DNA of 64,000 bases from Burkholderia dolosa (GTDB lineage: Bacteria; Pseudomonadota; Gammaproteobacteria; Burkholderiales; Burkholderiaceae): positions 1-64,000 of the forward strand of contig NZ_CABVPR010000022.1 in the NCBI RefSeq assembly GCF_902499135.1, read 5' to 3'. The translations under genes were made by a program, and so were the position numbers. The notes below the pieces were generated by a model that made no database searches, was not told the DNA's origin, and saw only the letters and a list, made by a program, of their open reading frames with translations. Of the stretch, positions 37,278-46,142 are shown piece after piece (the stretch's first letter is position 1; every line of letters begins with the position of its first letter).

Positions 37278-37326
37278 CGAGAACGAAGCGGATCGCGCCG
37301 GACATCGCCGCCCGGCGCACGGCGGC

Positions 37327-38520
37327 TTACTTCACCGCGCCGCCCTCGAACCACGCGGCGAGCTTCGTGCGCTCGTCGTCGGTCATGTGCGTGACGTTGC
37401 CGATCGGCATCGTCTTCAGCCGCACGGCCTGTTCGTAGATGCGCTGCGCGTTCTTCGACACTTCGTCGGGCGTGTCGAACATCACGCCGGCGGGCGCGCT
37501 GCCCATCAGCGTCGGCTTCGACGAGTGACACTCGACGCAGCGCTGCTGCAGGATCGGCATGATGTCCTTGACCGCGATCTTCGGCGCATTCGCGGCCTGC
37601 GCTTCCGATGCGACCGGCTTCGGCATCGTCCACACCAGCGCGCCGGCCATCAGCGCGACGCCGCCGAGCGGCAGATACCACAGCTGCTGCCCGCGGTGAC
37701 GCATCACGAAGAACTGGCGGATCAGCGCGCCGGCCAGCATGATCAGCACGAGCACGACCCAGTTGTACTGGTTCGCGTACGTCATCGCGTAGTGGTTCGA
37801 CAGCATCGCGAACACGACGGGCAGCGTGAAGTACGTGTTGTGCACGGAGCGCTGCTTGCCGCGCTTGCCGTAGATCGGATTCGGCTCTTCGCCCTTGAGC
37901 ATCTTGTCGACCATCTTGCGCTGGCCGGGGATGATCACGAAGAACACGTTGGCCGACATGATCGTCGCGAGCATCGCGCCGACGATCAGATACGCGGCGC
38001 GGCCGGCGAAGATGTGGCACGCGAGATACGCGGCGACGACGACATAGATGCCCACGCAGATCCCGAGCACGCGATCGTTGGTGCCGAGCATGCGGCACAG
38101 CGAGTCGTAGACGATCCAGCCGGCCATCAGGAAGCCGAGCGCGGACGCGACCGCGACCACCGGCCCCATGTCGAGCACGCTCCTGTCGATCAGATACGTG
38201 TTCGGCGCGAGCAGGTACAGCACGAAGAACAGCGCAAAGCCCGACATCCACGTCGTATACGACGGCCACTTCGACCAGTGCAGGTCTTCCGGCATCTCGG
38301 GCGGCGCGACCGTGTACTTCTGCATGTTGTAGAAGCCGCCGCCGTGCACGTGCCACAGTTCGCCGAACACGCCGCGCTTGCGCTGGTTCGCGTCGGTCGG
38401 CGGCTTCAGGCTGTTGTCGAGCGCGACGAAATAGAACGACTCGCCGATCCACGCGATCGCCGCGATGACGTGCAGCCATCGCAGCGCGAGGTTCAGCCAG
38501 TCGGTGATGAAGCCTTCCAT
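37327..38520 (-). CDS. puuD: Membrane urate oxidase with C-terminal cytochrome c domain
   Basis: The 397-aa protein has an N-terminal membrane part (about residues 1-290, eight or so hydrophobic segments; LALRWLHVIAAIAWIGESFYF at the front). It ends in a small cytochrome c domain with heme site CVECH at about 328-332 and the distal methionine region LKTMPIGNVTHMT. This is the PuuD/Urate_ox_N family, which oxidises urate to 5-hydroxyisourate and passes electrons to the respiratory chain instead of making H2O2 like soluble uricase. The start at ATG 38520 fits MEGFITDWL. It follows uraH by 53 bases on the same strand. Confidence 0.92.
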   Translation of the reverse strand: MEGFITDWLNLALRWLHVIAAIAWIGESFYFVALDNSLKPPTDANQRKRGVFGELWHVHGGGFYNMQKYTVAPPEMPEDLHWSKWPSYTTWMSGFALFFVLYLLAPNTYLIDRSVLDMGPVVAVASALGFLMAGWIVYDSLCRMLGTNDRVLGICVGIYVVVAAYLACHIFAGRAAYLIVGAMLATIMSANVFFVIIPGQRKMVDKMLKGEEPNPIYGKRGKQRSVHNTYFTLPVVFAMLSNHYAMTYANQYNWVVLVLIMLAGALIRQFFVMRHRGQQLWYLPLGGVALMAGALVWTMPKPVASEAQAANAPKIAVKDIMPILQQRCVECHSSKPTLMGSAPAGVMFDTPDEVSKNAQRIYEQAVRLKTMPIGNVTHMTDDERTKLAAWFEGGAVK

Positions 38521-38573
38521 GAAACTCCTCCAGACTCGGATCGTTGTGTTGATGCGGGCAGCCGATGCGTGTG

Positions 38574-38927
38574 TCAGCTGCCGCGATACGTGCTGTACGA
38601 CCACGGCGATACCAGCAGCGGCACGTGGTAGTGGGCGGCCGGATCGGCAATGCCGAAGCGCAGCACGACGCGATCGACGAAACGGGGTTCGGGCACTTTC
38701 ACGCCGAGCGATGCGAAGTAGTCGCCGGCATGGAATACCAGCTCGTATTCGCCGGCGGCGAACGCGGCGCCTTCGAGCAGCGGCTCGTCGCAGCGTCCGT
38801 CGCTATTGGTCTGCACGGTCTTGAGCGCGCGGCGCGATTCGCCGTCCAGCGCGTAGAGTTCCACCTTGAGCGCGGCGCCGGGACGACCGTGCGCCGTATC
38901 GAGTACGTGGGTAGTGAGCTTTCCCAT
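38574..38927 (-). CDS. uraH: 5-Hydroxyisourate hydrolase (transthyretin-like)
   Basis: The 117-aa protein has the signature features of the family: TTHVLDTAHGRPG at the front, the arginine-containing strand NSDGRCDEPLL, and the C-terminal tetrapeptide YRGS. It hydrolyses 5-hydroxyisourate, the PuuD product, to OHCU for UraD. AAGGA lies 8 bases before the ATG. It is the upstream partner of puuD. Confidence 0.95.
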   Translation of the reverse strand: MGKLTTHVLDTAHGRPGAALKVELYALDGESRRALKTVQTNSDGRCDEPLLEGAAFAAGEYELVFHAGDYFASLGVKVPEPRFVDRVVLRFGIADPAAHYHVPLLVSPWSYSTYRGS

Positions 38928-39430
38928 TCGCAATTGTCCTTGTGTGAATGCGAGGTTCGGCGGCGGCTCGATCCAATGACAGTGCGGCGGATCGAGGCTC
39001 CACGTCACGTGGCTACATACCCGTCGGCGAAGTTGAAGCGAGCGCCGTGCAGGCATTGTAAAAAGGTTCGCCGCGCAAATACGGGCGCGATATCGAAGAT
39101 AATGCGCCGCGCATGAACGCGTGTCGATGGCGGCGCGAACGCGCGGCGGCCGGCGCCGCGGGCACCGGCAAAGCCGTGCGGCGCGCCATATCGAAACCGT
39201 GAAGGACGGTATGTCGGCCCGCGCATTGTGCGCGGCGCACGCTTGCGCGATCCTCGCGCCGTGCACGTCGGCCGCCGGCCGGCGCGCACCCCGAAGACGG
39301 CGGGCACGCCGGGTAACCGGGCCAGTGCGTTCGAACGGACGCAGGCACCGGAGCGTGCCGCGCATCGGCGTTCGAACGGCTTTGTGACCGTTCCCGGGCG
39401 AGCCCGGGAGCACACCGACGCGGAGAACGC
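38928..39430. other. Divergent intergenic region between uraH and the deaminase gene
   Basis: No gene is supported in these 503 bases. Close to uraH, CCACGT and ACGTGG face each other across one base at 39000-39012, a possible operator. CGATCC...GGATCG is a wider repeat near 38970-38993. The rest is GC-rich without clear promoter boxes. Confidence 0.4.
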
Positions 39431-40843
39431 ATGAACCTCGAGCAGCACGGCGGCGCACGCGCGCCGCACGCCTTCCCATCCCGCCCGAAAACCCTGCTGG
39501 TCAAGCATGCCGACGTGCTCGTGACCATGGACGACGCGCGCCGCGAGTTGCGCGATGCGGGGCTTTACATCGAAGACAACCGGATCGTCGCGGTGGGCCC
39601 GAGCGCCGAATTGCCCGACACGGCCGACGAAGTGCTCGACCTGCGCGGCCACGTCGTGATCCCCGGGCTCGTGAACACGCACCACCACATGTATCAGAGC
39701 CTCACGCGCGCGGTGCCGGCCGCGCAGAACGCCGAGCTGTTCGGCTGGCTCACGAGCCTGTACCGGATCTGGGCGCATCTGACGCCGGAGATGATCGAGG
39801 TGTCGACGCTCACCGCGATGGCCGAACTGCTGCAGTCGGGCTGCACGACGTCGAGCGATCATCTGTATATCTATCCGAACGGCAGCCGGCTCGACGACAG
39901 CATCGCCGCCGCGCAGCGGATCGGCATGCGTTTCCACGCGAGCCGCGGCGCGATGAGTGTCGGGCAGCGTGACGGCGGGCTGCCGCCCGACTCGGTCGTC
40001 GAGCGCGAAGCCGACATCCTGCGCGACGCGCAGCGGCTGATCGAGACCTATCACGACGAAGGCCGCTACGCGATGCTGCGCGTCGTCGTCGCGCCGTGCT
40101 CGCCGTTTTCGGTGAGCCGCGGGCTGATGCGCGACGCCGCCGAGCTTGCACGCGCATACCGCGTGTCGTTGCATACGCATCTGGCCGAGAACGTCAACGA
40201 CATCGCGTACAGCCGCGACAGGTTCGGAATGACGCCGGCCGAGTATGCGGAGGATCTCGGCTGGGTCGGCCACGACGTGTGGCATGCGCACTGCGTGCAG
40301 CTCGACGACGCCGGTATCGGCCTGTTCGCGCGCACCGGCACCGGTGTCGCGCACTGTCCGTGCTCGAACATGCGGCTCGCGTCCGGGATCGCGCCGGTGA
40401 AGAAGATGCGGCTGGCCGGCGTGCCGGTCGGCCTGGGCGTCGACGGCTCCGCGTCGAACGACGGCGCGCAGATGATCGCGGAAGTGCGTCAGGCGCTGCT
40501 GCTGCAGCGCGTCGGCTTCGGCCCCGATGCGATGACCGCGCGCGAAGCGCTCGAGATCGCGACGCTCGGCGGCGCGAAGGTGCTGAACCGCGACGACATC
40601 GGCGCATTGAAGCCCGGCATGGCCGCCGATTTCGCGGCGTTCGATCTGCGTCAGCCGCTGTTCGCCGGCGCGCTGCACGATCCGGTTGCCGCGCTCGTAT
40701 TCTGCGCGCCGTCGCAGAGCGCGTACACGGTCGTGAACGGCAAGGTCGTCGTGCGGGAAGGGCGGCTCGCGACGCTCGATTTGCCGCCGGTCATCGAGCG
40801 GCACAACGCGCTGGCGAAAGCGCTCGTCGAAGCGTCGCGCTGA
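39431..40843 (+). CDS. Amidohydrolase, probable 8-oxoguanine deaminase
   Basis: The 470-aa protein belongs to the metal-dependent amidohydrolases. It has PGLVNTHHHMYQSLTRAVP (metal histidines), SLHTHLAEN, the HAHCVQLDD histidine, and the aspartate in GLGVDGSASND. The long segment LFGWLTSLYRIWAHLTPE and the double cysteine AHCPCSNMRLASG are common to 8-oxoguanine deaminases and AtzB-like enzymes. Deamination of 8-oxoguanine yields urate, which would feed PuuD next door. A guanine or hydroxyatrazine-type substrate is the main alternative. GGAGAACGC precedes the ATG. Confidence 0.85.
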   Translation: MNLEQHGGARAPHAFPSRPKTLLVKHADVLVTMDDARRELRDAGLYIEDNRIVAVGPSAELPDTADEVLDLRGHVVIPGLVNTHHHMYQSLTRAVPAAQNAELFGWLTSLYRIWAHLTPEMIEVSTLTAMAELLQSGCTTSSDHLYIYPNGSRLDDSIAAAQRIGMRFHASRGAMSVGQRDGGLPPDSVVEREADILRDAQRLIETYHDEGRYAMLRVVVAPCSPFSVSRGLMRDAAELARAYRVSLHTHLAENVNDIAYSRDRFGMTPAEYAEDLGWVGHDVWHAHCVQLDDAGIGLFARTGTGVAHCPCSNMRLASGIAPVKKMRLAGVPVGLGVDGSASNDGAQMIAEVRQALLLQRVGFGPDAMTAREALEIATLGGAKVLNRDDIGALKPGMAADFAAFDLRQPLFAGALHDPVAALVFCAPSQSAYTVVNGKVVVREGRLATLDLPPVIERHNALAKALVEASR

Positions 40844-40965
40844 CGTTGACGCATTGACGCATTGACGCGGCGGCGCGCGCATCGTCGCGCGCTCAGCCGG
40901 TCGGCGGCCACCGGCGGCTGCACGCCCGGCGCGCGCTGCGCGACAGCGCGCCGTCCCCGTCGCCG

Positions 40966-41895
40966 TTACGACTCGATCAGCGTGCGGGTCGCTTCGGCGA
41001 CGAGACTGCGCAGCCAGCGCACCTCGTCCGAGTAGTGGCAGCGCTCGTGCCACAGCTGGTAATACTGCATCGGCGGGAAGTCGAGCGGCGCCGGCACGAC
41101 CGACAGCGGCAGGAACTTCGCGTAGTGGTCGGCGAACAGCCGCGTCGTCGTGAAGATCAGGTCCGACTTCACGAGCACGTACGGCGCGAGGTTGAAGTAC
41201 GGCAGCGTGACGACCACGTGACGCTTGAGCCGCTCGCGGGCGAGATGCACGTCGATCGCGCCGCGCTGGCCGACCGAATACGGTGTCGGCGCGAGATGCG
41301 GCGCGTTCAGATACTGATCGAGCGTGAGGCCGCCGCGTTTCGCGAACGGATGCGTGTTGCTCATCAGGCAGACGATCTCGTCGACGAACAGGTTCGACAG
41401 ATGCAGCTGTTCGGGCGGCTCCGGCCAGTTGCCGACGACGATGTCGAGCTTGCCGTCCTCGAGCGCGAGCTCGTAGTCGAACGCCGGCCCGAGCGAATGG
41501 AATTCGAGCGTCGCGTTCGGCGCGGCCTGGCGGAAGCGCTCGACGACCGTCGGCACGAACAGCACGTTCAGGTAGTCGGGGCAGCCGATCCGGTAGCAGC
41601 GGATCGACGTGGCCGGGTCGAAACTGTGCTGCTGGAACTTGATGCGCTCGATTTCCCGCAGCGCGTTCTGTACCGGTTCGAGCAGGCGCAGCCCGTACTC
41701 GGTCGGCACCATGCCGGACTTGCCGCGCACGAGCAGCGGGTCGCCGGTGATGTCGCGCAGCCGGCGCAGTGCGGCGCTGATCGCCGGTTGCGACTGGTTC
41801 AGTTTGACGGCCGCGCGCGTGACGCTGCGCTCCATCAACAAGGTGTGCAAGACGCGCAAGAGGTACGTGTCGATCGCCTCGCGTTGCTGACTCAT
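40966..41895 (-). CDS. LysR-family transcriptional regulator
   Basis: The 309-aa protein has a LysR helix-turn-helix at about residues 8-65 (LLRVLHTLLMERSVTRAAVKLNQSQPAISAALRRLRDITGDPLL). An effector domain of about 200 residues follows. GGAG lies 5 bases before the start at ATG 41895. It faces the deaminase gene tail to tail (122 bases apart), so control of purine genes is possible but not shown. It resembles the NodD/LinR-like branch in the segment VRGKSGMVPTEYG. Confidence 0.88.
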   Translation of the reverse strand: MSQQREAIDTYLLRVLHTLLMERSVTRAAVKLNQSQPAISAALRRLRDITGDPLLVRGKSGMVPTEYGLRLLEPVQNALREIERIKFQQHSFDPATSIRCYRIGCPDYLNVLFVPTVVERFRQAAPNATLEFHSLGPAFDYELALEDGKLDIVVGNWPEPPEQLHLSNLFVDEIVCLMSNTHPFAKRGGLTLDQYLNAPHLAPTPYSVGQRGAIDVHLARERLKRHVVVTLPYFNLAPYVLVKSDLIFTTTRLFADHYAKFLPLSVVPAPLDFPPMQYYQLWHERCHYSDEVRWLRSLVAEATRTLIES

Positions 41896-42114
41896 GATTT
41901 CTCCGTTTATATGTCCAGGCTGATCGAGGGGGTGTAGGGGTATATGGTTTTTAATATGAACGAAAATCACCGTCAAGGGATGGATACCCGCACGCGGCGG
42001 CCGGCAGCGCGTCTGCGTGCAGTTTGAGCAGTCGGAGAAAGCAGCGCGCACGGCGCCCCGGCGGATGCGCGATGCGCATCCGTTCGTCGTACGCGGAGCG
42101 ACGCGGCGCGCGCG

Positions 42115-42324
42115 TCAGTCGTCGAGCCGCATGCCGACCTTCAGCGTGACCTGCCAGTGGATGACCTGATCGCCTTCGATGTGGCCGCGCGTGTCGGTCA
42201 CTTCGAACCAGTGCAGGTTGTGCAGCGTCTTGCCCGCTTTCGAGATCGCGTTGCGGATCGCGTCGTCGCACGATTGCCGCGACGAACCGGTCAGTTCGAT
42301 CAGCTTGTAGACGTGGTCGCTCAT
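42115..42324 (-). CDS. Dodecin
   Basis: The 69-aa protein matches dodecin, a small flavin-binding dodecamer: [45 protein letters not shown], with the flavin-stacking tryptophan in HWFEV, and the end [16 protein letters not shown]. It buffers or stores riboflavin derivatives. GGGAGCG precedes the ATG. It is a single gene, 82 bases from the divergent oxidoreductase gene frame. Confidence 0.9.
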   Translation of the reverse strand: MSDHVYKLIELTGSSRQSCDDAIRNAISKAGKTLHNLHWFEVTDTRGHIEGDQVIHWQVTLKVGMRLDD

Positions 42325-42460
42325 GATGCGCTCCCTGGGATGTCGGCGTGTCGTGCCGGCGCAAGCCGCGCGCCCGAGGCGGCGCCGCGCGTGTCCGGCT
42401 TCTTGAGTGATAGGTATGATGGGCGGCGAGTGCAACCCCAATCGGAGACGAGGACACATC

Positions 42461-43354
42461 GTGGAAGTCGGATTTTGCGGACCGGGATTGATGGGCGCGC
42501 CGATGATTCGGCATTTGCTGGCGGCCGGGCATCGCGTGAGCGTATGGAACCGCACGCGCGAGAAGGCCGATGCGCTCGTGCAGTACGGCGCGCGCGTGGT
42601 CGCTACGCCGCGCGAACTGGCCGAGCAGGTCGATACGGTATTCGTCTGCGTGCTCGATGCGCGTGCGGTCGGCGACGTCGCATTCGGCGAGCACGGGCTG
42701 TTCAGCGGCGACACGCGCGCGCGCCGGCTGCGCCGCATCGTCGATCATTCGAGCATCGCGCCTGCCGCGACGCGCGACTATGCGGCGCGCGCGGCCGAGC
42801 TCGGCGCTGCGTGGATCGACGCGCCGGTGTCGGGCGGCGTGCCGGGCGCACAGGCCGGCACGCTCGCGGTGATGGCTGGCGGTCCGGCAGACGCGCTCGA
42901 CGCCGTGCGGCCGCTGATCGATACGTATGCGTCGCGCATCACGCACATGGGCGACGCGGGCGCCGGCCAGACCGCGAAGCTGTGCAATCAGGCGATCGTG
43001 ACCGCGACGGTGACCGCGATCGCGGAGGCCGTCGGCCTCGCGCAAGCGAGCGGCATCGATGCGGCGCGGCTCGCGGACGCGCTCGCGGGCGGCTGGGCCG
43101 ATTCAGTCCTGCTGCAGACGTTCGTTCCGCGGATGACGTCCGGCGGTCATGCGCCTATCGGCACGCTGCGTACGTTTCAGAAGGATGTCGATGCGATCGC
43201 CGATGCGGCACGCGACACGGGCGCGGTGATGCCGGTGTCGGCGACCGTGCAGCAGGTGCTGCGGCTTGGCGCGGCGCAAGGGCTCGCGGACGCCGACTTT
43301 GCCGCGTTCATCGACATCGTGCGGCCGGGCAACGGCCGCGAGCAGTCGAACTGA
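42461..43354 (+). CDS. Beta-hydroxyacid dehydrogenase (3-hydroxyisobutyrate/tartronate-semialdehyde reductase family)
   Basis: The 297-aa protein has the Rossmann motif [12 protein letters not shown], the substrate motif [22 protein letters not shown] and the catalytic lysine in [14 protein letters not shown](P) enzymes of this family reduce tartronate semialdehyde or oxidise 3-hydroxyisobutyrate. A tartronate-semialdehyde role would suit glyoxylate made by the allantoin operon, but that link is inference. GTG 42461 is chosen over the upstream ATG at 42407 because GAGGA lies just before it and the fold starts there. Confidence 0.85.
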   Translation: MEVGFCGPGLMGAPMIRHLLAAGHRVSVWNRTREKADALVQYGARVVATPRELAEQVDTVFVCVLDARAVGDVAFGEHGLFSGDTRARRLRRIVDHSSIAPAATRDYAARAAELGAAWIDAPVSGGVPGAQAGTLAVMAGGPADALDAVRPLIDTYASRITHMGDAGAGQTAKLCNQAIVTATVTAIAEAVGLAQASGIDAARLADALAGGWADSVLLQTFVPRMTSGGHAPIGTLRTFQKDVDAIADAARDTGAVMPVSATVQQVLRLGAAQGLADADFAAFIDIVRPGNGREQSN

Positions 43355-43380
43355 TGGAAAAGCGCCGCGCGTAAATGACC

Positions 43381-43406
43381 GATGGGCCGCGCGAAGGCGG
43401 CCCATC
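43381..43406. other. Strong hairpin between convergent genes
   Basis: GATGGGCCGC and GCGGCCCATC form a perfect 10-bp stem around GCGAAG. It lies between the stops of two converging genes and probably ends transcription from both sides, although no long T-run follows. Confidence 0.55.
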
Positions 43407-43420
43407 GTATCGATATCGGT

Positions 43421-43867
43421 TCAACCGAGCGAGCGCGGTGTCGTGTCGCCGGCGTTCTGTCGGCCGAGGCCGCCGCGAACGCTCGCCTTCGTACCCGCAC
43501 CAAATTCGGGCAGGATGCGCGCGCGGGCGCGGCTCGCGAACACGAGGAAGCCGAAGCCGTTCGCCTCGTACCAGTAGCCGCCGTTCTCGAGCCCGTCGAG
43601 CGGCTGTTCGAGCGCGTTCGCGATCGATTCGATGCAGCGCTTGCGCAACTCGGCAATGGCCGGATAGGGCGGCTGCGCGCCGCGTACGCTGCACAACAGC
43701 ACGTCGAGGCCGGGCAGCACGTGCGCGTAGAGGACCGGTTCGTCCTGCGCGCGCGCGCGGGCAATCTTGGTGTCGAGCTGCACGAACGGCTTGGCGTGGC
43801 GCAATACCGCGAGGAACGACTCCTGGCCATCCTGCTGCGCGCGTCGACGTTTTTTCGGGAAGGACAT
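43421..43867 (-). CDS. Conserved-looking protein of unknown function
   Basis: I do not recognise this 148-aa protein. It begins with a basic stretch MSFPKKRRRAQQD. A compact alpha/beta-like domain follows (FLAVLRHAKPFVQLDTKIARARAQDEPVLYAHVLPGLDVLL), then IAELRKRCIESIANALEQPLDGLENGGYWYEANGFGFLVF. There are no membrane segments or cysteine motifs. GAGGCGAG lies 5 bases before ATG 43867. Codon use matches the neighbours and the frame is clean, so I take it as real. Confidence 0.7.
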   Translation of the reverse strand: MSFPKKRRRAQQDGQESFLAVLRHAKPFVQLDTKIARARAQDEPVLYAHVLPGLDVLLCSVRGAQPPYPAIAELRKRCIESIANALEQPLDGLENGGYWYEANGFGFLVFASRARARILPEFGAGTKASVRGGLGRQNAGDTTPRSLG

Positions 43868-44146
43868 AAACACTCGCCTCAAAAACAATTGCAAGAAATG
43901 CGGCACTTTCATGCGACCCACTCCCGGCTATGTACGCCGCATGTCGATCCTTTATAGCACACGAAAATGCTGCATTCGTGCGGCACGACGATCAATGTCT
44001 CCCGTCGACCCGCTTGCCACGATCGACACAGCCAGCGTCTCGGCGCCTGTACTGTCGTTTAGTCTCCATCATAGACCTGCTTTTCATGCGCGTGCATTCG
44101 CCCGTCACAAAAAAGTGAGATAGGCCGCCGACGGCGTGCACCAATG
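43868..44146. other. Intergenic region upstream of the unknown gene
   Basis: No gene is visible. The part near 43960-44000 is relatively AT-rich and has CACGAA and TTCGTG facing each other across 9 bases, a possible operator or hairpin. Otherwise I see nothing of note before the mscL terminator. Confidence 0.4.
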
Positions 44147-44169
44147 AAAAGGCCCGCACGAAGCGGGCC
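44147..44169 (-). terminator. Intrinsic terminator after mscL
   Basis: Reading leftward, GGCCCGC and GCGGGCC pair across five bases (44151-44169). They are followed by TTTT (A at 44147-44150). It lies 25 bases after the mscL stop. Confidence 0.75.
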
Positions 44170-44193
44170 CGACGGACGAAGCGTGCGCGGATA

Positions 44194-44625
44194 TCAGCGC
44201 TGCTTGAGCGAATCGCGGATCTCGCGCAGCAGCACGATGTCTTCCGGCGTGGCTGCCGGCGGCGCGGCTTCCGGCTTGCGCAGCCTGTTGATGAATTTCA
44301 CCATCAGGAAAATGATGAACGCGAGGATCACGAAATTGATCGCGACGGTGATGAACGAGCCGTAGCCGAACACCGCGACGCCCGCGGCCTGCAGGTCCTT
44401 GAACGAATCGGGATTGCCCTTGAACGTCGGGGGGATGGTGCCGAGCAGAACGAACTTGTTCGAGAAATCCAGACCGCCCGTCAGCACGCCGATCACCGGC
44501 ATGATCAGATCCTTCACGACCGAGTCGACGATCTTCGAGAATGCGCCACCGATGATCACGCCGACGGCGAGATCCATCACGTTGCCTTTGACGGCGAACT
44601 CCTTGAATTCCTTGATTATGCTCAT
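44194..44625 (-). CDS. mscL: Large-conductance mechanosensitive channel
   Basis: The 143-aa protein has the short amphipathic start [37 protein letters not shown], which includes the pore-lining first helix. A periplasmic loop follows, then the second helix ([18 protein letters not shown]). The C-terminal charged bundle ends in [10 protein letters not shown]. It opens under membrane tension to release solutes on osmotic downshock. It is a single gene with its own terminator. Confidence 0.96.
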   Translation of the reverse strand: MSIIKEFKEFAVKGNVMDLAVGVIIGGAFSKIVDSVVKDLIMPVIGVLTGGLDFSNKFVLLGTIPPTFKGNPDSFKDLQAAGVAVFGYGSFITVAINFVILAFIIFLMVKFINRLRKPEAAPPAATPEDIVLLREIRDSLKQR

Positions 44626-44869
44626 GAGCGGCTTTCTCCTGGTTGGCGCGACGGGAGGCGTGCCGCGACGCGCGGGGAGGCGACGCGTCGAACAGGATCG
44701 TGGATCGGTGGCACGCCGATGGCCGCATGATAGCGAACGTGCCCCATTGACGGTAGTCCGTCTTGAAATGATTGACAATCCGCGCGGCTGGCGTGGCTGG
44801 CAATCGACGCGAGGAGCGCGGCGGCGTCACGCGAAGGCGCCGTTGGCGCCGTGCCGCGCGCGCTCGGGC

Positions 44870-46066
44870 TCAGGTGTTGTCGTCGGTCCAGCCGTCGTCG
44901 TTGCTGCCGAGATCGACGCCGCCGCCATTGCCGCCGTCGCTCCAGCCCGAATCGTCGCCGCGGCCGAGGTCGAAGCCGGGCTCCGCGTTCTGGCGGCGAC
45001 GCTCGTCGTCGACGATCACGTCGCGCTCGATCACGCGTTCGCGGCCGCCCGACATCGCTTCGCCGAGCAGCACGCCGGTCAGCAGCCCGCCCATCCCGCT
45101 GCCGAAGCCGCCGCCTTGCTGGATCACGACCGGCGGTTGCTGTTGCTGTTGCGGGTACGGCTGCGGCGGATACGGCTGCTGGGGGTACGGCTGTTGCTGA
45201 TAGGCGGAGCCTTGCGCGCCCGTCACGCGATCGGCTTCCTGCGCATAGACGGAGCCGCTGCCGCTTGTCGGCGCGGCAGGCTGCGCGGCCGGATCGGGGC
45301 GGCCTTCGACGCGCGCCTTCGCGCTCGCATGGCGCTGCTCGAGCTCGTCGATGCGGTACGGCGGCACCGGGTTCTTGCCGTTCGACAGCGCTTCGACGAG
45401 CGCGCGCGCATCCGTCTCGATCGCATCGAGTTCGCCGCTGAGCGCGGCTGCGCCGGGCGCGGTCGACAGTCTCGCGTCGAGCTTCAACGGACGGATGTCG
45501 TTCAGCACGTCGGTCGCGCGCTTCAGCTGCGCGCGGCGTTCGTCGTCGGCGCGCGTGTCGTCGGCCGAGCGCGCGCGCCGCAGCGTCCAGCGCAGCACGA
45601 GCGCGATCACCGCGACGAGCAAGCCGAGGCCGATCCACATGCCGGTCGAAGGGCCGTGCTTTTCGGCCGGCGCGACCGAAGGCGCGAGCGACGACTGCAG
45701 CGAGCCCGTTTGTGCGGCAGGGCCCGCGTTGCCGCTCACGCGTGCGGCATCCGCGCGAATGCGCGATTCCGTCTGCGCGAAGCGCGCCGCGTCGGTGAAG
45801 CGCAGCTGCGGATCGAGCGACTTCGCGCGCTGCAGCTGCGCGAGCGCGTCCGCGGCGCGGCCTTCGCGGTCGAGCACCTGCGCATACAGATAGCGCGCGT
45901 GCGCGTTGTTCGGATGGGCGTCGATGACTTCGGACAGCTGCGCATCGGCGCGCTGCCAGTCGCGCTGCGCGATCGACTGCTCGACCTGCTGCAGCGACGG
46001 GACCGCAAACGCGGCGGACGACAGCAGCATCAGCGACAAGCCCACTGCGGCGAGAGTTTTCTTCAT
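44870..46066 (-). CDS. Exported/membrane TPR protein next to pspA
   Basis: The 398-aa protein has a signal-like N-terminus (MKKTLAAVGLSLMLLSSAAFA) and one or two TPR-like helices (residues about 25-95, WQRADAQLSEVIDAHPNNAHARYLYAQVLDREGRAADALAQLQRAKSLDPQ). A transmembrane helix follows at about 143-161 (MWIGLGLLVAVIALVLRW), then a cytoplasmic or disordered second half. That half has a Q/P/Y-rich run, a glycine stretch GGGFGSGMGGLLTGVLLGEAM, and an acidic end. The function is unknown. It lies 76 bases downstream of pspA in the same direction, so a partnership in envelope stress is plausible. Confidence 0.75.
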   Translation of the reverse strand: MKKTLAAVGLSLMLLSSAAFAVPSLQQVEQSIAQRDWQRADAQLSEVIDAHPNNAHARYLYAQVLDREGRAADALAQLQRAKSLDPQLRFTDAARFAQTESRIRADAARVSGNAGPAAQTGSLQSSLAPSVAPAEKHGPSTGMWIGLGLLVAVIALVLRWTLRRARSADDTRADDERRAQLKRATDVLNDIRPLKLDARLSTAPGAAALSGELDAIETDARALVEALSNGKNPVPPYRIDELEQRHASAKARVEGRPDPAAQPAAPTSGSGSVYAQEADRVTGAQGSAYQQQPYPQQPYPPQPYPQQQQQPPVVIQQGGGFGSGMGGLLTGVLLGEAMSGGRERVIERDVIVDDERRRQNAEPGFDLGRGDDSGWSDGGNGGGVDLGSNDDGWTDDNT

Positions 46067-46142
46067 GGTCGAACCGGGCGCGTGCGCCCGTCTCCTGACG
46101 ATCGGTACGCGCCGCGCACGCCGGGCGCGCGGCGCGAAACCG

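Noticed and set aside
40848-40870. Tandem TTGACGCA-like repeats after the deaminase gene
   Set aside because: Only two to three short copies are present and no conserved spacers exist. This is not a CRISPR or regulatory array.
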